NCBI GenBank assembly: GCA_016706225.1
Contig: JADJKB010000021.1
Location: forward strand, 62,001 to 126,000
Length of the DNA stretch: 64,000 bases
Reading direction: 5' to 3'
Source: Myxococcales bacterium
GTDB lineage: Bacteria; Myxococcota_A; Polyangia; Polyangiales; Polyangiaceae
This document shows, piece by piece, positions 1 to 8,067 of this stretch (positions within the stretch are counted from its first letter, which is position 1; every line of letters begins with the position of its first letter). A model generated the notes under the pieces. The model did no database searches, was not told the origin of the DNA, and was given only the letters and a program-made list of their open reading frames with translations. The translations under genes were made by a program, and so were the position numbers.

Positions 1-282
1 GCGGGGGAATATGAGGCCGCTCGGACGACGCTCGATGAGGCGGGCACGAGCCCGGCGGTCGAGGTCCTGCGCATCAAGCTCGCGTTGTATGACGAGTCCG
101 TACCGCCCCCGCTCGCGATGCAGAAACTTCTCCAGCTGATGCGACAGCATCCTGACGCTCCAGGCGGCAAGCTGCTCTACCAAGATGCGTCGCGGCGCGC
201 GTATCAACACGGCCAGTCGAGCATCTCTCACTCGCACCCGCCGCCGCCCGTACGTGAGTCGGACCCGAAGGACGAGGAGTGA
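1..282 (+). CDS. C-terminal end of an unidentified protein (5' partial)
   Basis: The reading frame is open from the first base of the window and stops with TGA at 280-282, so only the last 93 residues are visible. The first half is helical in character (EYEAARTTLDEAG, LAMQKLLQLMRQHP) and could be the last TPR-like or helical-bundle segment of a larger protein. The tail is polar and Pro/His rich (HSHPPPPVRESDPKDEE). No family can be named. The next gene starts on a GTG that overlaps this stop codon (GTGA), so the two are probably co-transcribed. Confidence 0.6.
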   Translation, partial: AGEYEAARTTLDEAGTSPAVEVLRIKLALYDESVPPPLAMQKLLQLMRQHPDAPGGKLLYQDASRRAYQHGQSSISHSHPPPPVRESDPKDEE

Positions 283-911
283 GCTCCGAGCCGTTCGGCG
301 CTCGCTCTTTTCTGTCGGGACTCTTCGTGGTGAGCACTGCGGTGCTCGCTCTGGAGGTCCTCGACACACGTCTGCTCTCGGTCCTGACCTGGTACTCCCT
401 GGCGTTCTTCGTGATCGCAATGGGGTTGTTCGGACTGACCGCGGGGGCGGTGACCGTCTACCTGCGGAGTGAGCAGTACTCCGCGGAGCGCCTCGCGGGC
501 TCGCTCGCCAAAGACGCTTTCATGATGTCCTTGGCGGTGCCCGCGAGCTACGTGCTGCTGCTGATCGTCCCGCTCCGCGCCGAGAGCGTCGCCACGACCA
601 TCCCGCTGTTCGTGTTCTTTGCCGCGGCCATCGCCCTGCCCTTCTATCCCGCGGGCAAGATCGTCGCCGCGGCGCTCACGCGCTCGGGGCTCCCGGTTGG
701 CCGGGTGTACGCGGTGGATCTGGCCGGGGCCGCCCTCGGCGCACCGCTGTGTCCGTTCCTGCTCGAAGGCCTGGGCGGCGGCAGCGGGATCCTGTTCGCC
801 GGGGTGCTCGCCGCGCTGGGCTCGGTGTGTTTTGCCCACGCGGCGGGTGACCCCAAGGGGTGCGCCGCGCACTCGTGCTGGCGGCCGCCAGCGCAGTCCT
901 CGTGGGGGTGA
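279..911 (+). CDS. Spermidine synthase-like membrane protein, N-terminal part (frameshifted)
   Basis: This piece holds about six hydrophobic segments in 193 meaningful residues, beginning with the GTG that overlaps the upstream stop. It resembles the membrane half of the large bacterial proteins that fuse transmembrane helices to a spermidine synthase-like domain. After about residue 193 the frame yields a nonsense tail ending at 911. The continuation is found in another frame from about base 860. The switch matches one missing base, for example a G in the run of four G at 857-860; adding it joins the two frames without a gap. I treat this and the following entry as one gene of about 793 codons. 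The start is supported only by the overlap. Confidence 0.6.
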   Translation: MSSEPFGARSFLSGLFVVSTAVLALEVLDTRLLSVLTWYSLAFFVIAMGLFGLTAGAVTVYLRSEQYSAERLAGSLAKDAFMMSLAVPASYVLLLIVPLRAESVATTIPLFVFFAAAIALPFYPAGKIVAAALTRSGLPVGRVYAVDLAGAALGAPLCPFLLEGLGGGSGILFAGVLAALGSVCFAHAAGDPKGCAAHSCWRPPAQSSWG

Positions 912-2659
912 ACGCCGGCAGCGCCCACGGGCTGGTGCCCTTGTGGGTCAAGGGCCGGCCAGAGACCCGCGACGAGATTGAGGTGGAGCGCTGGAACAGC
1001 CACTCCCGCGTGATGGTCACCCGCGCCGTCGAGCTGCCCGCGGCGCTCTGGGGCAAGGGGGATCGTTGTATGCAGCGCACGGTGCTGCAGCGCGGCGTCG
1101 AGATCGATGCCCACGCCGCGACGCCGCTCTACCTGGTCGGAAACGATCTGGAAAGCCTGCGCTTCCTCGACTGCGACGTGACCAATGCGGTGCACCGGAT
1201 CCGGCCACAGGGTGGCATCGCGATCATCGGCGTCGGCGGCTCGCGGGACATCCAGGCAGCGCTGCTCGCGGGCCACGCGCCGGTCGTTGGCATCGAGCTG
1301 AACGCAGTGCTGCTCGATCTTCTGCGCTCCGATCTGGGCAAGGACACCGGCGTCGTCGCACGCCCCGAGGTCCGCCTGGTGCACGATGAAGCGCGCAGTT
1401 ACCTGGCGCGGAGCCCCGAGAAGTATCGGGTCATTCAGGCCTCCCTGATCGACACCTGGGCTGCCACCGGCGCCGGCGCGCACGCCCTCGGCGAAAATGG
1501 GCTCTACACGGTCGAAGCGTTCCGGCTCTTTTTGGATCGACTGGAGCCAGACGGTGTGCTGACAGTGTCCCGCTGGGCCAGCATCGAGACCCCGCGCATG
1601 GTGGGCCTGGCGGTCGCTGCGCTGTTCGAGAACGGAGCCGCGAACCCGCGGGAGCACATTGCGCTCCTGGCCGCCGGCCCCGTGGCGACGCTCTTGCTCG
1701 CCAAGCAGCCGCTGTCTCCCGACGAGCGGCTCACGCTCCAGAACCTGGCCGGCGAGAAGGGTTTCCTGGTCGCCGCGCTGCCCGGTCAGCCCGCCGTGCA
1801 GAAACCGGTCGAGCACATCCTGTCGGCGACGAGCCGCGTCGATCTGGATGGACGCACGCTGACCAGCACGATGGATCTGCGACCGTCGACGGATGACCGC
1901 CCATTCTTCTTCAACGTCGTGCGCATCGGCGCCATCGTGAAGACCTTGCCGCCGGAGGTCCTCGGTTACATCGAGGGCAATCTGCTCGCGACGCGCACCC
2001 TTGGCCTGGCACTGTTTGCGTCCCTGGTGTTGGTGATCGTCGCCATCGCGCTGCCGCTCTCGAGGCGCGCCCGCCCCGAGGGCCGGGTCGATCGCCGCCT
2101 GGTCGCGGCCCTGGTGTACTTCGCGCTGATCGGCGTGGCGTTCATGCTGGCGGAGATCGCGCTGCTCCAGCGTCTCTCGCTGGTGCTGGGTCACCCGAGC
2201 TACAGCTTGATGGTCGTGCTCGCGAGCCTGGTGAGCGCCATGGGCCTCGGCTCGTTCTTGAGCGACAAACTCCCGCTCGACTCCAAGCCCTGGTGTTACG
2301 TCTTCCCGATCGTGCTCGCCGCCCTGCTCTTGTTCGTCGCGCTCGCCTGGACTCGGCTGACCGCCGGCATCATCGGCGCGCCGACACCGACACGCATTGG
2401 TTTTGCGATCGTCATCTGTTCGGTGCTTGGAGTCGGCCTCGGCTCGGCGTTTCCGGCGGGCATGCGCCTGGTCCGGCGGAGCCACGCCGCCGAGACGCCC
2501 TGGCTCTGGGGCATCAACGGCGTGGGCAGTGTGCTGTCGTCGAGCCTGGCGATCCTGCTGGCGCTCTCCTTCGGGCTGACGGCGTTACTTGCGATAAGCG
2601 CCGCGCTCTACCTGTTGCTCGTCCCGGCGGTGGCGGTTTTGGTACGTTCCGAGGCGTGA
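860..2659 (+). CDS. Spermidine synthase-like membrane protein, catalytic and C-terminal part (frameshifted)
   Basis: The 599-residue frame opens with the end of the N-terminal membrane region. A Rossmann-like domain follows at about residues 100-300, with a nucleotide-binding glycine motif (IAIIGVGGSRD, then GIELN) like that of spermidine synthases and SAM methyltransferases. The rest, from about residue 380, is another block of six to seven membrane helices (GLALFASLVLVIVAIALPL and later segments). Proteins of this architecture are widespread and mostly uncharacterised; aminopropyl transfer is not established for them. The apparent GTG start at 860 is probably not a real start, because the preceding frame continues the same protein. 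The next gene overlaps the stop by GTGA. Confidence 0.65.
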   Translation: MRRALVLAAASAVLVGVNAGSAHGLVPLWVKGRPETRDEIEVERWNSHSRVMVTRAVELPAALWGKGDRCMQRTVLQRGVEIDAHAATPLYLVGNDLESLRFLDCDVTNAVHRIRPQGGIAIIGVGGSRDIQAALLAGHAPVVGIELNAVLLDLLRSDLGKDTGVVARPEVRLVHDEARSYLARSPEKYRVIQASLIDTWAATGAGAHALGENGLYTVEAFRLFLDRLEPDGVLTVSRWASIETPRMVGLAVAALFENGAANPREHIALLAAGPVATLLLAKQPLSPDERLTLQNLAGEKGFLVAALPGQPAVQKPVEHILSATSRVDLDGRTLTSTMDLRPSTDDRPFFFNVVRIGAIVKTLPPEVLGYIEGNLLATRTLGLALFASLVLVIVAIALPLSRRARPEGRVDRRLVAALVYFALIGVAFMLAEIALLQRLSLVLGHPSYSLMVVLASLVSAMGLGSFLSDKLPLDSKPWCYVFPIVLAALLLFVALAWTRLTAGIIGAPTPTRIGFAIVICSVLGVGLGSAFPAGMRLVRRSHAAETPWLWGINGVGSVLSSSLAILLALSFGLTALLAISAALYLLLVPAVAVLVRSEA

Positions 2660-4383
2660 CGCTCGAGTCCCGATGCCGCGACTGGCTCGCGAGCCCAAGC
2701 GTGCCCTTCCGCGTCGCGCTGCTCGGCTTCGTGCTCTTGTTGCCCTCCCTTGCGGCAGGGCTCGCCACGGAGGACTGGATCATCCGGGAGCTTTCTTTGC
2801 GCCCGGTGTCCGCGTCGACGCTCAACCTGTACGCGACCCTGACCAGCAAGGCCGACGTGCTCGGCGCCCAGCGCGAGGGGCTGCTGCCCTGGTTTGCCTC
2901 GCCCGATCTGCGATTGGCGTTCTGGCGCCCGCTCGCGTCGTTGTCTGCGTTCATCGACTACCGGGTGCTCGGCGACGCCGTGTGGTTGATGCACCTGGAG
3001 AGCATCGCGCTCTACGCGGGCCTCGTGTTCCTCGTCGCGCGCCTGTATCGACGCCTGATGTCGGACCCGTGGCTGTCCGGGCTTGCGGCGCTTCTGTTTG
3101 CGGTCGACGACGCTCACGGCCGCACCGTTGGCTGGCTCGCGAACCGGAACGCGCTCTTGTCGGCGCTGTTCGGCGTGGCCGCGTTGCTCTGCCACGATCG
3201 CTGGCGCCGGCACGGCTCGCGCAAGGATGCGCTCCTGGCCCCGCTGCTCCTAGCCGGGGCGCTGCTCTCCGGAGAGCTCGGCCTATCGGTGGTTGCCTAC
3301 CTCGCTGCTCACGCACTGTTCCTCGATCGCGGCCCGCGGCGGGTGTTCGCGCTCCTGCCGAGCGTCGCCGTGGTCGGGGTCTGGGCAGGCGTGCGCCGGG
3401 CGCTCGGCGTCGTGACCCAGGGCTCGGGGATCTATCTCGACCCGCTCGCATCACCGGCCGAGTATTTCTCGGAGCTGCCGCACCGACTCGGCGCCCTGCT
3501 CGGCGGACAGCTCGCTCATCCACCCGCGGACAGCTGGGTGATCGACGGCGATGCATCCCATCGCTGGCTCTTGCTCGGGGGCCTCGTCGTGGCGGCGCTC
3601 CTCTTCTTGCAGCTGCGCCCGGCGCTGGCAAAAAGCTCAGCGCGAGCCGCGTCGCTCAGGTTCGCCTTCACGGGCATGCTCCTGTCGCTGCTCGTGCCCG
3701 CCGCGACGTTCCCCAGCGACCGCATGCTGCTCATCAGCGGCGTCGGTGCATCGATGTGTCTCGCCCAGGCCATCGGCGTCGCGCTGGAGGCGAGCGCGCT
3801 CCACACGAAGGCAGTCGCCGCGGGCTTCGCCCTGATGCATCTGGTCGCGGCGCCGGCGCTGTTACCCTGGCGCGCTCTGACGATGAGCCGCTATCACGAG
3901 CGCGTCGTTGCCGGCAGTGAGAGCGCGTACGCCAGCGTCGTGACGGGAGACGACGTGGTCGTCGCGCTGAACGCACCGGACCACTATTACTGCTCGCTCC
4001 TCCGAGCCATGCGCCACCACGTCGGTCGTGGTCCGACGGCGCCCGTGATCTGTCTGGCAGCAACGCGCGGACCGGTCACGGTCTCGCGACTCGACGACAA
4101 CGCCGTGGTCGTGGAGGTGCCGGAGGGTTTCCTCGCCGAGCCCTTGAACCGGATTTTCCGCAGCCGGCGTGAGCCGCTCCGCGCTGGCGCGCAGCTCTAC
4201 GCCGGCAACTTCGAGGCAATCGTCACGCAGGCTACGGCGAGCGGCGAACCGACGGCAGCGAGCTTTCGCTTCAACTGGTCGCTCAGCAGCGCGAAGCTCA
4301 GGTTCGTGACCTTCGAGGGAGAGCGATTTGTACCGGTGGTGTTGCCAGCGGTGGGCGGCACCGTCCGCTTGCCCGGTTCATGA
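2656..4383 (+). CDS. Large membrane protein of unknown function (family shared with 14522-16326)
   Basis: The start is GTG at 2656, overlapping the TGA of the previous gene; this gives 575 residues. About ten hydrophobic segments cover residues 15-420. The N-terminal half contains a conserved block W-x-SPDLRLAFWRPLASL followed by a short helix and YRVLGD. The last 130 residues are soluble and beta-rich. The second member of the family at 14522 has the same layout and the same blocks (HPDLKLSLLRPLASL). The topology, with conserved acidic and aromatic residues in the first outer loop, recalls polyprenyl-phosphate-dependent glycosyltransferases of the GT-C fold, but no decisive motif is visible, so the function is open. 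It ends 5 bases before the convergent gene at 4389. Confidence 0.75.
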   Translation: MTLESRCRDWLASPSVPFRVALLGFVLLLPSLAAGLATEDWIIRELSLRPVSASTLNLYATLTSKADVLGAQREGLLPWFASPDLRLAFWRPLASLSAFIDYRVLGDAVWLMHLESIALYAGLVFLVARLYRRLMSDPWLSGLAALLFAVDDAHGRTVGWLANRNALLSALFGVAALLCHDRWRRHGSRKDALLAPLLLAGALLSGELGLSVVAYLAAHALFLDRGPRRVFALLPSVAVVGVWAGVRRALGVVTQGSGIYLDPLASPAEYFSELPHRLGALLGGQLAHPPADSWVIDGDASHRWLLLGGLVVAALLFLQLRPALAKSSARAASLRFAFTGMLLSLLVPAATFPSDRMLLISGVGASMCLAQAIGVALEASALHTKAVAAGFALMHLVAAPALLPWRALTMSRYHERVVAGSESAYASVVTGDDVVVALNAPDHYYCSLLRAMRHHVGRGPTAPVICLAATRGPVTVSRLDDNAVVVEVPEGFLAEPLNRIFRSRREPLRAGAQLYAGNFEAIVTQATASGEPTAASFRFNWSLSSAKLRFVTFEGERFVPVVLPAVGGTVRLPGS

Positions 4384-4388
4384 ACCGC

Positions 4389-5900
4389 CTACACGCCCCG
4401 GCGGCGCAGAACGAAGAGCTTGGCGCTGGGGGTCTCTGCCGGACCGGGGAACGTGCTCGGGTGCTCTTCGACGATTTCGAACCAGCTGGCGAACAGCTGC
4501 TCCAACGTTGCCCGGGTGTGAGGCGTCGTGCCGTGGCGGTCGCCTTCTTCACTGGCGTGCGTCTTGAGTAGCAAGTGTCCACCTGGCGCAAGCAGCGCGC
4601 TGATGTTTGCCGCATAGGCCAGAGCAGCGTCGGGGCCGAGCAGGTGCAGGCAGCCGCGGTCGACGGCGACGTCGAACTGCCGGCAGAGGCGGCTCTTCGT
4701 GATGTCGTCCTCGAGCCAGAGCACCGGTAGATTGGCTGCGAGCTCTGAAGCGGCCTCGAGCGCGCGCCGGGACAGGTCGGTCGCCACGACGCGGTGTCCC
4801 CGCTCCGCCGCCGCTACGGCCATCTGTCCGAGTCCCGTCCCGACGTCGAGCACGAAGGCCGCATTCGGCGCGAGTCGCTCGAACGCCGCGAGCAGATCTT
4901 CATCGATCGCGTCGGTGTACCAGGGAAGCTGCTCCGGTCGCTGTGACGTGTACACCTGGTCCCATTCCGCCCCGTTCTTCGGCGTGTGTTTCTTCCCCGC
5001 GCGGTGCAGCTGGAGCGCGGTCTCGAGCATCTGCACCACGACACCCACCGGCGGCGCCGGACCGAGTTTGTGCGGGCGATCGAGCGGCGCGTCGGCGACC
5101 TCCGTGCCAAATGACGGATGCAGCAGGTACATGCCGTCCTGCACCAGTTGTTCGACGTTGCGCTGGACGGCGGCGCGCGCGTACATGCCCGCGTTCATCG
5201 ACGGCGCGACGATGACCGGTGCAGAGGTGGCGAGCGCGATGGCAGACACGAGCGAGTCGAAGTCGCCGGTGGCGAGGCGAGACAGCGTGGTCCCGGTTGC
5301 CGGCCAGACCAGGACCGCGTCAGCCCAGGTCGCGAGGTCGATGTGAGGAACGGGAGACTCCCCTTCGTACAGATCCGTGGCAACCGCATGATGCAAGAGG
5401 CGCTCGATGGCGTAGGTGTTGATGAAGCGCAGGGCATTCTTCGTGGCCGCCGCACGAACCTCGAAACCACGCTCGAGCAGGCGTGTGATCAACGCCGGCG
5501 CGTGCATGGCCGCCACACCTCCGGCCAGGCACAGGACGACACGCGGGTGCCACCGCGGGGATGGCCGCGCGGCTGACGCCTCGTCCGCCAGCGACTCGAC
5601 GGCTCCAGCGTCCGTCAGCAGGTCGAGCAGCTGCTCGACGACGTTGTTTTCACCGAGCGCTGCACCGGTGAGGGTTTCCACGTGCTCCACGATCTGCTGG
5701 CGTGACCTCGGCTCCAGCAGGAAGTTCAGCAGGACCTTCGCCAGCTGGGCCGTCTCGGCGTGCAGCTGGTGCGCGCGACCGTCGGGTCCCAAGAGGACGG
5801 TCGCGTCGAGCGTGTCGTAAATGCGCACCACGCGCGCGCGCCGCAGGCGAGCGGTTTCGGACATCGTCGCAGTTTCTCGCGGTCCAGACCGGACCGCCAT
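4389..5900 (-). CDS. Fusion of PqqD-like, HFCD flavoprotein and SAM methyltransferase domains
   Basis: The 503-residue product has three domains. Residues 20-105 look like a PqqD-type winged-helix fold, the peptide-binding module (RRE) of many RiPP enzymes. Residues 118-290 are a flavoprotein of the CoaC/EpiD (HFCD) family: CLAGGVAA at the start, the catalytic-type His186 in PHIDLATWAD, and APSMNAGMY at 232-240, which corresponds to the substrate-clamp PAMNxxM motif of CoaC. Residues 315-503 are a class I methyltransferase with DVGTGLGQ at 352-359 and ATDLS at 373-377. The gene follows 6 bases after the small Cys-rich lipoprotein gene at 5907-6155. I infer a peptide-tailoring enzyme (decarboxylation or other flavin chemistry plus methylation). 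An alternative start is Met13 at 5864. A plain CoaBC is unlikely because the CoaB synthetase domain is missing. Confidence 0.75.
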   Translation of the reverse strand: MAVRSGPRETATMSETARLRRARVVRIYDTLDATVLLGPDGRAHQLHAETAQLAKVLLNFLLEPRSRQQIVEHVETLTGAALGENNVVEQLLDLLTDAGAVESLADEASAARPSPRWHPRVVLCLAGGVAAMHAPALITRLLERGFEVRAAATKNALRFINTYAIERLLHHAVATDLYEGESPVPHIDLATWADAVLVWPATGTTLSRLATGDFDSLVSAIALATSAPVIVAPSMNAGMYARAAVQRNVEQLVQDGMYLLHPSFGTEVADAPLDRPHKLGPAPPVGVVVQMLETALQLHRAGKKHTPKNGAEWDQVYTSQRPEQLPWYTDAIDEDLLAAFERLAPNAAFVLDVGTGLGQMAVAAAERGHRVVATDLSRRALEAASELAANLPVLWLEDDITKSRLCRQFDVAVDRGCLHLLGPDAALAYAANISALLAPGGHLLLKTHASEEGDRHGTTPHTRATLEQLFASWFEIVEEHPSTFPGPAETPSAKLFVLRRRGV

Positions 5901-5906
5901 CCGCTA

Positions 5907-6155
5907 TCAACTAGTGTTGCCGGGGGTACAACCACCACTACTGGTGGCGTAACAATCCTTGCTCGGACCGCAGGTTGTCTTGCCCTGGTCGTCCTTGCAC
6001 TTCTCGCAGCCATTGGAGGGCACATCGGCGCAGGCGGCGACCGCAGCCGACTTCTTCGCCGGCTCGTCGTCCCCGCCGCAAGCCAGCACGATGGCAAACG
6101 TGGTCACGGTCAACGCAGTCGGGAGGAGAAACTCACGCGCGGTCAGTCGAGCCAT
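5907..6155 (-). CDS. Small Cys-rich lipoprotein, possible substrate of the downstream fusion enzyme
   Basis: The product has 82 residues. The N-terminus is a lipoprotein signal: a short basic start (MARLTAREF), a hydrophobic stretch, and a lipobox IVLAC with the acceptor Cys26. The mature part has a charged linker (GGDDEPAKKS) and a 40-residue domain with six cysteines (positions 42, 50, 53, 62, 68, 76), ending GGCTPGNTS. It is encoded immediately upstream of the PqqD-flavoprotein-methyltransferase gene with a 6-base gap, so both are surely in one transcript. It may be an ordinary disulfide-rich lipoprotein or a modified peptide; known HFCD peptide decarboxylases act on a C-terminal Cys, which this protein lacks. 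No homologue is recognised. Confidence 0.65.
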   Translation of the reverse strand: MARLTAREFLLPTALTVTTFAIVLACGGDDEPAKKSAAVAACADVPSNGCEKCKDDQGKTTCGPSKDCYATSSGGCTPGNTS

Positions 6156-6257
6156 GGGCTGAGTCTATCACGACAAGCCCGAGCCGAACGCTCGTTATTT
6201 CCGCCAAATTTCCGACATTTGGCCGCTCGCCCGGGTCGCCGCGAGTAGACTCGAGCG

Positions 6258-7352
6258 ATGGGCTGCCGACTCGCGCCGCTTGCCGGCCCGGCCAGGCTCT
6301 CGGGCCGCCGGAGGCTGCTGACCAGTCTGCCCGCTCGACTCATGATGGTGCTGCTGATCTGCGCCGGCTCCGCCTCCGCTCAGCCCCGGACGAAGATTCT
6401 GATCTTGGGCTCGGACGCGGGACCGCCTCCGGAGGGCTTCGTCGAAGCACTCTCGATTCAGCTCGCGGGGAGCATGACGATGGAGCGCTCCGGCGAAGTC
6501 CGCGGCTCGTTGCAGGAGCGCCTGCGAGGCGTTGGCAAGCCTCTGACCGCTCATCGAGCCAGCGTGGGAGTGTGGGTCGAGCGAACCGCTGCGCCTGGAG
6601 CTTCGCCGGAGTTTCTCGTCTACGTCGTGACTCCGCGCCAAGATCGCGTGTTGGTTCAAGTGGTCCGTCTGCCCGGGCCGGAGTCGCCGGAGACGGAGCG
6701 CGCGCTCGCTCTCAAGGTCCGTGAAGTGCTCGATTCGGTTGTACAGGCCGGGCGCGACCCCGATGTCAGCGCGCCGTTGCGCGCCGAGCGAGCCCATCCT
6801 CCGACCTCCGCGCCGCGCCCTACGATGACGCATTGGGCTCCGCTCTTTGTGGGCGACCTCACGGGAGCCAGTGCCGGCAACGCTCTCTACGACCCCCAGC
6901 TTGGTGCGGCACTCGGCGCTGGAGCGCGCGTCCAGCGTGCGTCCGTCGCGGGCGAAGCCGTGCTCACGGCCGGTTGGGCCAGTGGCGCCCACAGTGAGCG
7001 CAGCGGCGGCACGGCGGACACGTCCGAATTCGAGTTGGGCATCGGCCTGCGCGCTCTGTATGTGTCAGAGACGGTCGCGGCGGGTCTTGATACTGGCGTC
7101 TGGGCTCGCGCGGTGCGCGCCGAAGGCACCGCAGCAGATGGCCGCTCCGGGCGCTCGACCAAGCTCGTGCCCGCGTTGCGCGCCGGTCCCGAGGTCCGGG
7201 TGAACGTGACGGACAGCGTGGCGGTGCGGACCGCTGTTGGCCTCGACGTTGCGCTGGTGCGACAGAGCTTCAGCGTGGCGGGGGAGGTCGTCAGCGATCT
7301 CGGGCGAGTGCGCGGTGTGGGCTCGGTCGGCTTGGTCGTGGCGCTGCCGTGA
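6258..7352 (+). CDS. Exported protein of unknown function
   Basis: The product has 364 residues. The hydrophobic stretch MMVLLICAGSASAQ ends in an Ala-X-Ala type cleavage site at about residue 42. With the ATG at 6258 the n-region is long and Arg-rich; the ATG at 6342 would give a compact signal peptide and is possible. The first mature domain (KILILGSDAG to about residue 170) has alternating strands and helices. The C-terminal 150 residues are made of amphipathic strands and may be a small outer-membrane barrel. It sits 110 bases upstream of the ECF sigma factor gene, so it may belong to that regulon. I do not recognise the family. Confidence 0.6.
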   Translation: MGCRLAPLAGPARLSGRRRLLTSLPARLMMVLLICAGSASAQPRTKILILGSDAGPPPEGFVEALSIQLAGSMTMERSGEVRGSLQERLRGVGKPLTAHRASVGVWVERTAAPGASPEFLVYVVTPRQDRVLVQVVRLPGPESPETERALALKVREVLDSVVQAGRDPDVSAPLRAERAHPPTSAPRPTMTHWAPLFVGDLTGASAGNALYDPQLGAALGAGARVQRASVAGEAVLTAGWASGAHSERSGGTADTSEFELGIGLRALYVSETVAAGLDTGVWARAVRAEGTAADGRSGRSTKLVPALRAGPEVRVNVTDSVAVRTAVGLDVALVRQSFSVAGEVVSDLGRVRGVGSVGLVVALP

Positions 7353-7461
7353 GTCTAGTCCGACCTGCACCCACATCCTCCTTGTTCGCCAGGATTGCGG
7401 TCGGCCGAGTGGCTTCCGGGAATTCTTTCAACCGAGCGCCGCATGAGGCCCACTAAGGGTC

Positions 7462-8067
7462 GTGGTGCGCGAGATCCAGCAGAGCGCCCGTCCCGCCGAC
7501 TCCGCAGCGGGTTGGAGCGCGGACACGCTCGAGGCGTGCCGTCGCGGCGATCAGGAGACAATCGGTCGGGTGTTGTCCGCCGAGGCGCCCGCCGTGGAAC
7601 GCACGCTGTCGCGAACCCTCGGCTCGCGGTCCGACGTGGAAGACGTTCTCCAGCAGACATTCGTGGCGGCAATCCGCGCTTTCCCCAACTTTCGCGGTGA
7701 GGCAAGCGTCCGGACCTGGCTCACCAGCATCGCGATCCGGTTTGCCCAGGAGCGACGCCAGCACGCCGCGCGCCAGCTCGTACTCGTGCACGAAGCACAG
7801 GTCGACCGCTCGGACCTGGGTCGCGAGCTCGACGACCGCCGCCGCGTCGCTCGACTCCGTGCCGTACTGGCCGGTATCAGCCCCAAGAAGCGAGCCGCCT
7901 TCGTGTTGCACGTCGTCGAGGGTCGCAGCATCGACGAGGTCGCAGTGTTGGTCGGCGCATCGCGGGCCGCGACCAAGAGCAGGATCTTTTTTGCGCGTCG
8001 TGAACTGATGAAAAAGGCGCGACGCGACCCGCTGCTCTCCGACTGGCTCGACGGGAGCACGCGATGA
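7462..8067 (+). CDS. ECF-family RNA polymerase sigma factor
   Basis: The 201-residue protein has the two ECF domains. Region 2 spans about residues 25-95, with the typical DVEDVLQQTFVAAIRAFPNFRG and RTWLTSIAIRFA segments. Region 4 spans about 125-190 (LAGISPKKRAAFVLHVVEGRSIDEVAVLVG), with the helix-turn-helix that contacts the -35 element. The start is a GTG at 7462; another in-frame GTG follows directly. The gene overlaps the FecR-like gene by four bases (ATGA), the usual arrangement of a sigma factor with its anti-sigma partner. I infer that it directs transcription of this operon or of envelope genes in response to a cell-surface signal. Confidence 0.9.
   Translation: MVREIQQSARPADSAAGWSADTLEACRRGDQETIGRVLSAEAPAVERTLSRTLGSRSDVEDVLQQTFVAAIRAFPNFRGEASVRTWLTSIAIRFAQERRQHAARQLVLVHEAQVDRSDLGRELDDRRRVARLRAVLAGISPKKRAAFVLHVVEGRSIDEVAVLVGASRAATKSRIFFARRELMKKARRDPLLSDWLDGSTR

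Noticed and set aside
857..911. Programmed -1 frameshift joining the two spermidine-synthase-like frames
   Set aside because: The codons CCC AAG GGG do not allow matched re-pairing in the -1 frame, no pseudoknot is evident, and similar breaks occur in other genes, so an indel is simpler.
644..2485. Long minus-strand open frame opposite the spermidine-synthase-like gene
   Set aside because: It has the Gln/His/Arg/Glu composition of an antisense shadow in GC-rich DNA and no ribosome site; the plus strand has a real gene.
4389..5900. Simple annotation as bifunctional CoaBC
   Set aside because: Only the CoaC-like flavoprotein part is present; in place of CoaB there is a methyltransferase and there is an added PqqD-like domain.
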